From assembly GCF_020523925.1 (NCBI RefSeq), contig NZ_JAJAPW010000001.1, forward strand, positions 682,001-746,000: a DNA stretch of 64,000 nucleotides, read 5' to 3'. Made by a program: the position numbers and the translations under genes. The notes under the pieces are model-generated. The model made no database searches. It saw nothing but the letters and a program-made list of their open reading frames with translations, and had not been told where the DNA came from. Each line of letters begins with the position of its first letter. Position 1 is the first letter of the stretch. Origin of the DNA: Neotamlana laminarinivorans (lineage in GTDB: Bacteria; Bacteroidota; Bacteroidia; Flavobacteriales; Flavobacteriaceae). Below, piece by piece: positions 9,173 through 18,076 of this stretch.

Positions 9173-10832
9173 AAACATAAAACACATAGCATTATTAGTA
9201 TTTGTACTTTTTGCCATTAATTTTATTGCAAACAAAGCTTACAAACGTTTTGACTTAACTACAGATAAACGTTATACATTAAGCGAAGCGGCAGAAAATA
9301 TTGTAAACAATATTGAATCGCCTTTAGTTATTGATGTTTTTTTAGAAGGAAACGATTTTCCTTCAGAATTTAGAAGATTACAACGCGAAACCACCGAATT
9401 ATTAGAAGAGTTTAAAGCTAAAAATAAAAATATTGTTTTCAATTTCATTAATCCACTAGAAAATGAAGACACTCGCGACAGAAATATTGAACAACTTACA
9501 CGACGCGGTTTAACACCAATGCAACTTACCGTTCAAGAAAACGGCAAGTCATCGCAAGCCATAATTTTTCCTTGGGCATTAGCTAGTTATAATGAACAAA
9601 CAGTTATTATTCCGTTGGTAAAAAATAAAATAGGTGCTTCGCAACAGGAATTAGTTACCAATTCGGTACAACATTTAGAATACGCTTTCGCGGATGCTTT
9701 TAGCAAACTTACACAAGCTAAAAGCAAAAAAATAGCAATATTAAAAGGTAACAAACAATTAGAGGATAAATACATTGCCGATTTTGTAAAAACCATTGGT
9801 GAATATTATTTAATTGCACCATTTACATTAGATAGCGTAGCTACAAACCCGAAAAAAACACTACACGATTTAAGCCAGTTTGATTTAATAATATCTGCAA
9901 AACCATTAGAGCCTTTTACAGAAGAAGAAAAATTTGTGCTAGACCAATACACCATGAATGGTGGCAAAAGTCTGTGGTTAATTGACGCTGTAGCTATGGA
10001 AAAAGATAGTTTGTACAATGATGCAGGACGTAATTTTGCTGTAGGACGCGATTTAAAGCTAACCGATTATTTCTTTAATTACGGAGTTCGTATAAACCCT
10101 GTAATTACTAGTACGTTGTACTCTGCTCCTATTACACTAGCCATGGGAACTGGTAGTAATTCACAATTTCAGCATTTACGTTGGCCGTATTCACCTTTGG
10201 CTGGAAGTAACAATACTCATGCTATTACTAACAACCTAGATTTAGTAAAGTTTGACTTTGCCAACCAAATTGATACCTTAAAAAACAGCATAAAAAAAAC
10301 TATTTTACTTGAAACAGCTCCGCTAACCCGTTTAGAAGGAATTCCAAGAGAAATAAGTTTAAACATTGTTACACAAGAGCAAGACCCTTCAACATTTAAC
10401 AAAGGTAAACAGAATTTAGCTGTATTGTTAGAAGGTGAGTTTACCTCAGCCTACAATAATAGAGTTAAACCATTTTCACTTTCACAAATAAAAAATAAAA
10501 GTGTACCGACTAAAATGGTTGTAATTGCAGATGGAAATATTATTAAAAATGATGTTTCTAGAAATACACCGCAAGAATTAGGTTTCGATAAATGGACGGG
10601 AAAACTTTACGGTAACAAAGAATTTTTACTAAATACAGTAAATTACCTACTAGACGATAACGGACTTATAAACATTCGTACTAAAGAAATATCGGTTGCA
10701 TTTTTAAATCAAGAAAAAATTGCAGAACAAAAAACAATGTGGCAGCTAATAAACATAGTGCTTCCGCTACTTTTATTGGCAATATTTGGTATACTTTTTA
10801 CTTATATTAGAAAGCGTAAATACAGCGCTTAA
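9165..10832 (+). CDS. gldG: gliding motility-associated ABC transporter substrate-binding protein GldG
   Basis: GldG is the accessory membrane protein of the GldAFG transporter. The 555-residue product has an N-terminal membrane segment (about 8-22), the conserved AYKRFDLTTDKRYTLS stretch, a long periplasmic domain and a C-terminal membrane segment (about 527-547) ending in basic residues. Translation must begin at TTG (9165): this gives the family N-terminus MNKNIKHIALLV, and no ATG fits. The TTG sits inside the end of the preceding gene, an 8-bp overlap. dnaN follows after 84 bp with its own promoter-like box, an order often seen in Flavobacteriaceae. Confidence 0.93.
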   Translation: MNKNIKHIALLVFVLFAINFIANKAYKRFDLTTDKRYTLSEAAENIVNNIESPLVIDVFLEGNDFPSEFRRLQRETTELLEEFKAKNKNIVFNFINPLENEDTRDRNIEQLTRRGLTPMQLTVQENGKSSQAIIFPWALASYNEQTVIIPLVKNKIGASQQELVTNSVQHLEYAFADAFSKLTQAKSKKIAILKGNKQLEDKYIADFVKTIGEYYLIAPFTLDSVATNPKKTLHDLSQFDLIISAKPLEPFTEEEKFVLDQYTMNGGKSLWLIDAVAMEKDSLYNDAGRNFAVGRDLKLTDYFFNYGVRINPVITSTLYSAPITLAMGTGSNSQFQHLRWPYSPLAGSNNTHAITNNLDLVKFDFANQIDTLKNSIKKTILLETAPLTRLEGIPREISLNIVTQEQDPSTFNKGKQNLAVLLEGEFTSAYNNRVKPFSLSQIKNKSVPTKMVVIADGNIIKNDVSRNTPQELGFDKWTGKLYGNKEFLLNTVNYLLDDNGLINIRTKEISVAFLNQEKIAEQKTMWQLINIVLPLLLLAIFGILFTYIRKRKYSA

Positions 10833-10871
10833 ATGTTAATAAGTTTGTTTCATAATATACACACTTTGAAA

Positions 10872-10879
10872 TATATTTG
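10872..10879 (+). promoter_or_regulatory. candidate -7 box of the dnaN promoter
   Basis: TATATTTG is an exact match to the Bacteroidota -7 consensus, 37 bp before the dnaN ATG in an otherwise empty 84-bp gap. No clear -33 TTG lies at the expected 19-21 bp distance. Confidence 0.5.
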
Positions 10880-10916
10880 TAAATAGTACATTTTACAATT
10901 AAAACTAAGCTATTAC

Positions 10917-12035
10917 ATGAAATTTATTGTATCGAGCACATATTTATTAAAACAATTACAAGTTCTTGGAGGTGTAATTAACAACTCTAACACCTTACCT
11001 ATTTTAGATAATTTTTTATTTGAATTAGATGGAAACAAATTAACCGTTTCGGCTAGCGATTTAGAAACTACAATGTCTTCAATTTTAGACGTAGAAAGCG
11101 ATAGCGAAGGAAGTGTTGCAATACCAGCCCGTTTACTTTTAGATACATTAAAAACATTTCCGGAGCAACCTTTAACATTTGTTGCCGATGAAAATAATAA
11201 TGTAGAAATAAGCTCTAACCACGGTAAATATGCTTTAGCTTACGCCGATGGAAATGAGTTTCCTAAGGCTGTAGCTCTAGAAGACCCAAGTAAAACTGTA
11301 GTAAGCGGCGATATTTTAGCTACCGCCATTAGTAAAACTATTTTTGCAGCCGGAAACGACGATTTACGCCCTGTAATGAGCGGTGTATTTTTTCAGTTTA
11401 CTTCAGAAGGTTTAACTTTTGTAGCAACAGACGCTCACAAACTTGTAAAATATACTAGAGAAGATATTAAAGCAAACGAAGTTGCAGAATTTATTATGCC
11501 TAAAAAACCTTTAAACTTATTAAAAGGAATTTTAGCAACTAATGAAGATGAAGTAACCATAGAATATAACGACTCTAACGCTAAGTTTACTTTTGAAAAC
11601 TCAGAATTAATTTGTCGTTTAATTGATGGTAAATACCCTAACTACGAAGCGGTAATACCTAAAGAAAACCCGAATAAATTAGTAATAGACAGAAATCAGT
11701 TTTTAAACTCAGTAAAACGTGTTAGTATTTTCTCTAATAAAACAACACACCAAATTCGTTTAAAAATTGCGGGAGCAGAATTAAATATTTCTGCAGAAGA
11801 TATTGATTACAGTAATAAAGCCGAAGAACGTTTAACTTGTGATTATCAAGGAGACGATATGCAAATTGGTTTTAATTCGCGCTTTTTAACTGAAATGCTT
11901 AACAACCTAAACTCAGACAACGTACAATTAGAAATGAGTATGCCTAACAGAGCTGGTATTTTAACACCTGTTGATGGTTTAGATGAAGGTGAGCAAGTTA
12001 CTATGCTTGTAATGCCTGTTATGCTTAATAGCTAG
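10917..12035 (+). CDS. dnaN: DNA polymerase III subunit beta (sliding clamp)
   Basis: The clamp encircles DNA and gives processivity to the replicative polymerase. The 372-residue length and three repeated clamp domains are standard. Recognisable parts are MKFIVSSTYLLKQLQVLGGV at the start, NTLPILDNFLFE, FVATDAHKLVKY in the middle domain, and the C-terminal LVMPVML strand that lines the protein-binding cleft. It is a single gene with its own candidate promoter and a strong terminator. It is not next to dnaA or a visible origin, which is normal in this family of bacteria. Confidence 0.97.
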   Translation: MKFIVSSTYLLKQLQVLGGVINNSNTLPILDNFLFELDGNKLTVSASDLETTMSSILDVESDSEGSVAIPARLLLDTLKTFPEQPLTFVADENNNVEISSNHGKYALAYADGNEFPKAVALEDPSKTVVSGDILATAISKTIFAAGNDDLRPVMSGVFFQFTSEGLTFVATDAHKLVKYTREDIKANEVAEFIMPKKPLNLLKGILATNEDEVTIEYNDSNAKFTFENSELICRLIDGKYPNYEAVIPKENPNKLVIDRNQFLNSVKRVSIFSNKTTHQIRLKIAGAELNISAEDIDYSNKAEERLTCDYQGDDMQIGFNSRFLTEMLNNLNSDNVQLEMSMPNRAGILTPVDGLDEGEQVTMLVMPVMLNS

Positions 12036-12055
12036 TAAAAATTTAATTACTTATA

Positions 12056-12094
12056 TAAAAAAAGCGCTTCTAAAATTTATAAGCGCTTTTTTAT
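12056..12094. terminator. bidirectional terminator after dnaN
   Basis: Arms AAAAGCGCTT (12060-12069) and AAGCGCTTTT (12081-12090) are followed by T on the plus strand and preceded by A. It serves dnaN and the convergent lipoprotein gene. Confidence 0.85.
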
Positions 12095-12110
12095 TTTAAC
12101 AGATTTTAAT

Positions 12111-12653
12111 TTAATCATCTTCGACATTAAAGTATAAAAAGCTACCTGTATAACTTCCTGTTATTTGTGTACCATCATTTCGGTTAAATGTAAATGATAA
12201 ACTAATAACATCCACAGAATAATCTATTACAGTTATACTACCAGATATAACCTCTAAATCTGAATTGCTACCGCTTTTGTAAAATTGACTAAAACCATTT
12301 TCAAATTCAGAATTAATAATATCTCCATCAACAATAAATTCAAGACTTGAAATATCGTCTAGGTCATACGTTTCTCCTGGAGAAAGGTCAGAATGACTAA
12401 TTTTTGCTGAAAAATAGTCGACATTATTTAGCGTTGTTCCTGAAAAAGAAGCATTAATTTCTGCTTCAGTTTTATTGGTTATACTTAAAAAAACCGAATT
12501 AAATGATGGCTCTACTACTGCCATTTTCATCTCAAAAGAAGAATCTCCTACCAGAATAAAATTACTTTCTGAAGTATTGGAATCATCATTAGATGAACAA
12601 GCGGTTAATAAAATTGTTAAGAATAGTAATGAGATTTTTTTTAAATGTTTCAT
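12111..12653 (-). CDS. hypothetical lipoprotein
   Basis: I do not recognise the family. The 180-residue product starts with a lipoprotein signal (LTILLTAC, acylated Cys19) followed by a serine/asparagine/aspartate-rich linker SSNDDSNTSES. This resembles the lipoprotein export signals that send flavobacterial lipoproteins to the cell surface. The rest is predicted beta-rich, with alternating hydrophobic strands and a C-terminal SYTGSFLYFNVEDD. It lies 76 bp downstream of the large LRR protein gene on the same strand, but a good terminator stands in that gap. It may therefore be transcribed separately or by read-through. A surface-exposed role is inferred only from the signal. Confidence 0.7.
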   Translation of the reverse strand: MKHLKKISLLFLTILLTACSSNDDSNTSESNFILVGDSSFEMKMAVVEPSFNSVFLSITNKTEAEINASFSGTTLNNVDYFSAKISHSDLSPGETYDLDDISSLEFIVDGDIINSEFENGFSQFYKSGSNSDLEVISGSITVIDYSVDVISLSFTFNRNDGTQITGSYTGSFLYFNVEDD

Positions 12654-12675
12654 GTGGTTTTTTAATTACTTGGTT

Positions 12676-12703
12676 AAAAAAAGCGCCCACAAAAGTGAGC
12701 GCC
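12676..12703 (-). terminator. terminator after the LRR/T9SS surface protein gene
   Basis: Read on the minus strand, GCGCTCAC-TTTT-GTGGGCGC is followed by seven T. It lies 27-54 bp past the end of the gene at 12730-15267. Confidence 0.8.
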
Positions 12704-12729
12704 AAATAAAGCTGATGTTACACACCAAC

Positions 12730-15267
12730 TCAGTTCTTAAGGAACTTCTTATTAATCGTATTATTTGAGGTCTTGATGTAAATCATGTACAAACCTGAAG
12801 GTAATACAGATACATCAATGCCATTTTCTATATTATTAGATTTTTTAAGCAATTGTCCGTTAATATTGTAAATAGACACACTTTCTATTTGCTCATTCGA
12901 TTTTACGAACATGCGGTCCTTTACAGGATTAGGATATAATTTTAATGAATTTGTATTTAAAGAAACATCATCAATTCCTAATGTTGAATCATATTCAAAA
13001 GCACCAAGATCTATTGTACTGTTAAAAATTCTATCATTACCTGCTAAATCTAAATCACCGAATAAAGCTAAATCGAAGTAAGCGTTATCTCCCTGATCAA
13101 CAATATAATTTGAAGCTGATGTTGGCTTATAATCACTATCTAAATTTAAATTATCTGTTGCTGGATCTAAAGTTGTTACGTTTGTTGCACTAAATGTCCC
13201 GAAAGTTCCAGCGTTTGATGATACATTTGCAATAGAATTTCTAATAAACACATCGTAATGCTCGTCTAATCCATTAGAAATATCTCTAGTTGCTGCTGTA
13301 CCATTAACAGTATTCTGCCAAAAGATAGAATTATTAACATTTAGGTTTACACTACCATTACCTGATGCCGTTATAGAATTGCCATAAGTACCATTATAAT
13401 CATTATTAACAAACGTACTATTATTAATTACAACATCTAAAGTACTTCCGTTATTCCAATCTTCTCTGTAAATATCTAAGGCTGTAAGATTGATATCGTT
13501 ATCTGCTACCAATACATTTGCCCAACGTGTAAAAATATAGCCGTTTGTACTATCAGATTGCACATAAACCAATCCCATATTAACAATAGTGTTATTTATA
13601 AACTTGGTGTTTTCAATTAGTAATCCTTGATTAAACTTTCTAATTTTAAGTAAATACCCATTAGAATAATTACTTCTGAATATCGAATTTTTAATTTTTA
13701 AATTATTGGCATTCAAACTATTTGGTATAAAAATCACACCGTTTTCTTCTACGCCACCAGATTGTGAAGTATCGTAAATGTTTTCAAAAATAATACCATC
13801 AAAAGTGACGTTGCTTGTTCTTAATTCAAATAATCGTTCTGCATTATCTGTTTTGTTCAATGAAAAATCTCCATCAATATCATCACCATTAATATCGCCC
13901 GTAAAAATGGTAGCATTTGTAGTATGAATAGCCGTAAAGTCTCTATCTGCTAAGGTTGTTTCAGTTCCAGCAAAACCTCCAATAATATCCACTTCGTTTG
14001 TACTAACAGCTATTGGCGTATTTTTATCTGCTAATGTATAGGTTCCTTTTGCTACCCAAACAGCATCATTTAAATTGGTAAGTGCTAAAGCGTCTGTTAC
14101 GTTTGTAAAAGCATCTGCCCAAGAGCTACCATCGTTAGCACCTGTTGCATTGGCATCTACATAATAAACTGCTGGTATACAATTTTCACTATAACTTGCT
14201 TGACCATCTTTAGTCCAACCTACTGCGTATTGACCGCTATTTGCTGGTGGAGAAAAGCCTGCATCTACTTGAATACATGTTAAACTTGCATTACTATACG
14301 CTTTCATGTAGGTGAAATTGCTATTATTTCCGTTTGAGATTAACAAATTCTCTAATGCACTATTTTCATAACAAAACAATTCATTAATACTTGTATTTAA
14401 ACGAATATCTAAACTTGTTAAGTTATTGAAACCAACATGCAAACGTGTTAATGATAAGTTTTGACTAACATCAATAGTAGTTAAGCTATTATTAGGCACA
14501 TCTAAACGCGTTAAATTAGTAAAAGCTTCAATACCTGTTAAATCTGCAATACCAATACCGTTCATAATTAACTCTGTAGTCGCTTGCGCTTCTGCCATCG
14601 TTATTTCAGCATCTCCATTTAAATTGATACTGTTATCACTTACTAAAAAGTTTTTAAAATTGGCATCAGGAATGTTTACAATTTGGTTTAAGGCAGCACA
14701 GTTTTCACTATAAAATGCTGAGTTATCTTTAGTCCAACCTTGGCTGTATATTCCAGCATCTGCTGGCGGTGTAAAACCAGCATCTATTTGAATGCATGAT
14801 AAGCTATTACCATAGGCTTTCATCCAGTTAATATTACTGTTATTACCATTGGCAATGTTTAATTCATATAACACGCCATTATTATGGCATTGTATATCTG
14901 TAATTGATGTATTTGCACTAATATCTAAAGTTTCTATTTGATTAGAACCACAATGTAAACGTGTTAATGCTAAATTATTACTAACATCTAATGACGTTAA
15001 ATTATTACTATAACAATCTAATCGTGTAATATTTACAAAGGCTTCAATACCTGTTAAGTCTGAAATTGACAAACCATTAATCAATAATTCACCAGAAAAT
15101 GCTTGCGCTTCTGCAACAGAAATTTCGCTATCACTATTAGTATTAATTGCGGTATCGCCAACAAGATACGCTTTAAAATTAGCATCAGGAATATTAACAT
15201 TTTGTGCATGTGTGCTAAACCATGCAGTTGCCATTAAAAAGGAAAATAAGAGTAATTTTTTTTTCAT
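12730..15267 (-). CDS. T9SS-sorted surface protein with two LRR modules and a beta-helix region
   Basis: The 845-residue secreted protein has a signal peptide (about 1-21). Two tandem modules of about 170 residues follow, each starting NIPDANFKxxLV, passing through an EF-hand-like loop (SDSEISVAEAQ, GDAEITMAEAQ), three to four leucine-rich repeats of the LTGIEAFxN-LTRLD type, and ending GWTKDxxASYSENC. Next, about 370-750, comes a parallel beta-helix-like region opening VYYVDANATGANDGSSW. The last ~75 residues form a type A T9SS sorting domain (LYPNPVKD, VSIYNINGQLL, LPSGLYMIYI, KKFLKN). It should be exported through type IX secretion and anchored or released outside. A repeat shared with the gene at 16001-17221 lies upstream and suggests control by the neighbouring LytTR regulator. 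Ligand or substrate is unknown. Confidence 0.88.
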   Translation of the reverse strand: MKKKLLLFSFLMATAWFSTHAQNVNIPDANFKAYLVGDTAINTNSDSEISVAEAQAFSGELLINGLSISDLTGIEAFVNITRLDCYSNNLTSLDVSNNLALTRLHCGSNQIETLDISANTSITDIQCHNNGVLYELNIANGNNSNINWMKAYGNSLSCIQIDAGFTPPADAGIYSQGWTKDNSAFYSENCAALNQIVNIPDANFKNFLVSDNSINLNGDAEITMAEAQATTELIMNGIGIADLTGIEAFTNLTRLDVPNNSLTTIDVSQNLSLTRLHVGFNNLTSLDIRLNTSINELFCYENSALENLLISNGNNSNFTYMKAYSNASLTCIQVDAGFSPPANSGQYAVGWTKDGQASYSENCIPAVYYVDANATGANDGSSWADAFTNVTDALALTNLNDAVWVAKGTYTLADKNTPIAVSTNEVDIIGGFAGTETTLADRDFTAIHTTNATIFTGDINGDDIDGDFSLNKTDNAERLFELRTSNVTFDGIIFENIYDTSQSGGVEENGVIFIPNSLNANNLKIKNSIFRSNYSNGYLLKIRKFNQGLLIENTKFINNTIVNMGLVYVQSDSTNGYIFTRWANVLVADNDINLTALDIYREDWNNGSTLDVVINNSTFVNNDYNGTYGNSITASGNGSVNLNVNNSIFWQNTVNGTAATRDISNGLDEHYDVFIRNSIANVSSNAGTFGTFSATNVTTLDPATDNLNLDSDYKPTSASNYIVDQGDNAYFDLALFGDLDLAGNDRIFNSTIDLGAFEYDSTLGIDDVSLNTNSLKLYPNPVKDRMFVKSNEQIESVSIYNINGQLLKKSNNIENGIDVSVLPSGLYMIYIKTSNNTINKKFLKN

Positions 15268-15333
15268 TGTAGTTGAGATTTATTATGATTTTCAAGAGCA
15301 AAATAATAGTACATAAAAAGGTTTTCAACATGC

Positions 15334-15367
15334 TTTTTTCTGAATTGTTCTAATTTCTTTCTAAATG
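15334..15367 (-). promoter_or_regulatory. putative LytTR-regulator operator upstream of the LRR surface protein
   Basis: Half-sites TTTTCTGAA (15336-15344) and CTTTCTAAA (15357-15365), read on the plus strand, are 21 bp apart. About 26 of 31 bases match the element at 17280-17313. Its centre is 48 bp from a TTATTTTG box (minus strand, 15299-15306). Confidence 0.55.
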
Positions 15368-15400
15368 ATTTTTTTAAATCATACTGCAGTTTTATTTCAT

Positions 15401-15432
15401 AAAAAAAGAGTCTACATCTCGTAAACTCTTTT
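15401..15432 (-). terminator. terminator after the 15461-15967 gene
   Basis: Arms AAAAGAGT (15404-15411) and ACTCTTTT (15425-15432). On the minus strand the hairpin is followed by a run of seven T. It explains the space between the exported-protein genes and the LRR gene. Confidence 0.75.
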
Positions 15433-15460
15433 AAATATGAAAGCAAATATTTTTTGGATA

Positions 15461-15967
15461 TTATTCTACGCAAGCTATATAATTACCATAAGGCGCCTTA
15501 ATTGTGCCTCTATTTATACCGTTGAAATAGGAATCTCCAAACTGCCCTCCACCTGTGTAATCTCGTCTTAAAATAAACTCATATAGCATACATTGTCCAT
15601 CTGAATTTTTCTGAACAACTGCTCCTACAGCCCATTGGTATAAAGGCAGCCCTGTATCTTTATGTTTTACAGTAGACCAAGTATTCGATGTAATATATTG
15701 ATGTGTATTACTCATGCTATGCTTACTGTAATACGAATCTAAACCTTTGACTGCAATGGCTTTTAAAGCTTCATCTTTATCTAAGACACCAACATCTGGC
15801 AGCTTAATATTTTTTCTTTTTTCCAGCTCTTCTTCACTTATTTTTTTATCCTTCTGTTTAATAAGAGGCTTATCTAAATTATCCTTTATTTTTTTTAAGA
15901 ATTGTGCATGTGAAGGCTGTGCTGCACCTATAAAAATTATAGTTAAAAATATAAATAGCTTTTTCAT
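15461..15967 (-). CDS. exported protein of unknown function, short paralogue of its neighbour
   Basis: The family is unknown to me. The 168-residue protein has a signal peptide (about 1-21, ending SHA). A short basic, charged region rich in lysine and glutamate follows, then a C-terminal domain of about 95 residues. That domain, with NTWSTVKHKDTGLPLYQW, GAVVQKN, CMLYEFILRRDYTGGG and MPYG/APYG-like ending, is clearly related to the last ~85 residues of the gene 33 bp upstream (SKDWSIVKNKYTGHILYRW, GAFTEKN, YNGSG, MPYGQKMNC). It is thus a stand-alone version of that domain. Conserved cysteines in both suggest a disulphide in the periplasm. Likely co-transcribed with 16001-17221. Confidence 0.65.
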   Translation of the reverse strand: MKKLFIFLTIIFIGAAQPSHAQFLKKIKDNLDKPLIKQKDKKISEEELEKRKNIKLPDVGVLDKDEALKAIAVKGLDSYYSKHSMSNTHQYITSNTWSTVKHKDTGLPLYQWAVGAVVQKNSDGQCMLYEFILRRDYTGGGQFGDSYFNGINRGTIKAPYGNYIACVE

Positions 15968-16000
15968 TTTTTAAAATGTATTAATTATTCCTTTATCGTT

Positions 16001-17221
16001 TTAATTGGCATTTTCACAGTTCATTTTTTGTCCGTAAGGCATTTGTCCGTGAATAATTCCTCCAAATTGTAAGTTACCATAACCACTACCATTATACTGT
16101 TGCTTGATTAAAAAACCTTGTAAGTAGCAATCGTTATTTTTATTTTTTTCTGTGAATGCGCCTTTAATCCAACGATATAAAATATGTCCTGTGTATTTAT
16201 TTTTAACAATACTCCAGTCTTTAGATTCTATATTTAATTTTAAAAGTTTTGCACCATCTTTTGCTATAGTTTTAGACACATTTTCTTTAGCAAAACTAAC
16301 TAATGAAGCATTACTATTCATGCTACCTGCTTTTGGCATTTTTATAGCATCCATTGTTGATTTTGCAGCGGCATCGTAATTCGCTTTTAACGTCGCTTCA
16401 AACTCTTTTACAATTGGTTTTGCTTTTTCTAACCAGTCTAAATGAAATTGTTGCTCGCCTTTACCAATTACGTTTAAAATGGTAATATCTTTTTCATGCA
16501 TATACGATGGTACATTAAATGCGTGTCCGCCTTGGTGAGATGCAGCATAAATTACAAATACATCGTCTGCAATTAACATTCCTCTTACTAAAATTGGCAT
16601 ACCTGTACCTAGCTCTAAAGTTTGCGATCGGTCTGCGCCAACTTTGGTTGTAAACATTCCGGAAACCAACTCGTAACCAACATAACCTTCTGGCGACATG
16701 GCTACTAGCTCTGGTGTTGTTAAAAAGCGTAACCATGCATAATCTGGATCTTGCGCAGGCAACAAGTCTACATTATCGCCCATGTCTGTCATTTGGCGTC
16801 TTATTTTTACACGATCAACACCAACTGCGCTCATGCCTTTGGTCATCGCAAATGGATACGACATGTATAAAAACTCATCACTTACTGTATTAGTTGGTTT
16901 TGGCTTATTAGCTTCAGCTTCTTGCTGCTTTTTTTCAAGATATTTTTGATAGTATAAATCTTGTTTTGCCTGGTCGTTTGGGTATTTTTTAGCTAATTCT
17001 GCTTTAAATTCCTCATCTGTATATTCATTTGAATTTGTTGATGAATTACTAACCATTCCTGTTGCCGAATTGTCTTTTTCTGATTCTGAAGAGCCTTCTG
17101 TTTTTTCATTAATTTTTTTCTCGACAGCAGCTTTAGCTTTACTTTTTAGCATTTTACCTAATTGCGCATAAGCAGAAGAATAACAAATAGTAAAAACTAG
17201 TAATAATAATATTTTTTTCAT
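16001..17221 (-). CDS. exported protein of unknown function with the same C-terminal domain
   Basis: A 406-residue protein with a signal peptide (about 1-19). A charged, glutamate/lysine/serine-rich low-complexity stretch runs to about residue 110 and looks partly coiled. A middle domain of unknown fold is followed by a C-terminal domain (about 320-406) shared with the product of the gene 33 bp downstream. I cannot assign a family or reaction. Its context is informative: it begins 97 bp after the LytTR response regulator gene, and that gap holds a 21-bp-period direct repeat that also precedes the LRR surface-protein gene. The two exported paralogues may therefore be outputs of that two-component system. 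Location is probably periplasm or outer membrane. Confidence 0.65.
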   Translation of the reverse strand: MKKILLLLVFTICYSSAYAQLGKMLKSKAKAAVEKKINEKTEGSSESEKDNSATGMVSNSSTNSNEYTDEEFKAELAKKYPNDQAKQDLYYQKYLEKKQQEAEANKPKPTNTVSDEFLYMSYPFAMTKGMSAVGVDRVKIRRQMTDMGDNVDLLPAQDPDYAWLRFLTTPELVAMSPEGYVGYELVSGMFTTKVGADRSQTLELGTGMPILVRGMLIADDVFVIYAASHQGGHAFNVPSYMHEKDITILNVIGKGEQQFHLDWLEKAKPIVKEFEATLKANYDAAAKSTMDAIKMPKAGSMNSNASLVSFAKENVSKTIAKDGAKLLKLNIESKDWSIVKNKYTGHILYRWIKGAFTEKNKNNDCYLQGFLIKQQYNGSGYGNLQFGGIIHGQMPYGQKMNCENAN

Positions 17222-17279
17222 TTGAAATAGTGTTTAATTATCTTCAAAATAACTTGATAAAACACTATTTGTAATTTTG

Positions 17280-17313
17280 TTTTTTCTGAATAGTACTATT
17301 TTTTTTCTGAAAA
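17280..17313 (-). promoter_or_regulatory. putative LytTR-regulator operator upstream of the exported-protein operon
   Basis: Two exact TTTTCTGAA half-sites (17282-17290 and 17303-17311, plus-strand reading) are spaced 21 bp. The centre is 48 bp from a TTATTTTG -7-like box (minus strand, 17245-17252). The element lies between the end of the LytTR regulator gene and the operon it may control. Confidence 0.6.
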
Positions 17314-17317
17314 CTTT

Positions 17318-18070
17318 TTATAAGAATGTTTCCTTTATCACCTCTAAAAATTGATCGCGTTTAGATTTTGAAATGGGAATGCGTTTCTGATTATTCATTA
17401 ATAAATAATCGCCATCATCTTTAACCAATTCATCTACGTATTTTAAGTTGATTAAATACGATCTATGACATTTAAAAAACATAGTATTACGCTCTAACTG
17501 CTCAACAAAATGTTTTAAGGGTTTGCAAATGGTTTTTTGTTTACCATCAATAAGTTGTACATTGGTGTACATACCATCTGCCTCAAAATATACTATATCG
17601 CTATGTGAAGCGAATAGGATACCTTTTGGTATTTCTAATGCAATTTTATCTATGGAAAGTTGTTTTAAAGAGTCGCGTAATTTGTTTAACTGGTCATTTA
17701 AATTATTGGCTTTTATCGCTTCTTCTGCTTTTGTAACTGCTTCTTTTAACTCGTGGGTGTCAACTGGTTTTAATAAATAATCTACTGCCGATAATTTAAA
17801 AGCTTCAATAGCATATTGATTATAGGCTGTTACAAATATAATTTTAAAGTCTATGTTGTTTGGAAAGTATTCTAAAATATCTAAACCTGATTGATTTGGC
17901 ATTTCAATGTCTAGAAATACTATATCTGGTTTTAATGTTTTTATTACATCTACTCCAGATGCTAAGTCTTGAGCTTCATTAATAGAGGTAATACTTGTGC
18001 AATGTTGGGTTAACAAATTAGACAGTAAATGTCTGGCGCGTTTTTCATCGTCAATAATTATCGCTTTCAT
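17318..18070 (-). CDS. LytTR family response regulator
   Basis: A 250-residue two-component regulator. The receiver domain occupies about residues 1-120 with the acidic pocket IIDDE, phospho-acceptor Asp54 in FLDIEMP, and Lys in LLKPVD. The LytTR DNA-binding domain lies at about 145-245 with the typical CHRSYLINLKYV and KRIPISKSKR motifs. It is encoded 6 bp downstream of its sensor kinase, so the two form one operon. LytTR proteins usually bind direct repeats separated by about two helical turns. Such a repeat begins 6 bp beyond this gene's stop codon and recurs before the LRR surface gene. Confidence 0.93.
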   Translation of the reverse strand: MKAIIIDDEKRARHLLSNLLTQHCTSITSINEAQDLASGVDVIKTLKPDIVFLDIEMPNQSGLDILEYFPNNIDFKIIFVTAYNQYAIEAFKLSAVDYLLKPVDTHELKEAVTKAEEAIKANNLNDQLNKLRDSLKQLSIDKIALEIPKGILFASHSDIVYFEADGMYTNVQLIDGKQKTICKPLKHFVEQLERNTMFFKCHRSYLINLKYVDELVKDDGDYLLMNNQKRIPISKSKRDQFLEVIKETFL

Positions 18071-18076
18071 ATATTA

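Noticed and set aside
12475-12768. Plus-strand frame of 97 codons opposite the lipoprotein gene
   Set aside because: It is antisense to a convincing lipoprotein gene, crosses a terminator, and has no protein-like features.
15264-15473. Minus-strand frame of 69 codons between the LRR gene and the exported-protein gene
   Set aside because: It contains a terminator hairpin and the putative LytTR operator, has low-complexity basic content, and overlaps the neighbour's end. It looks like open non-coding sequence.
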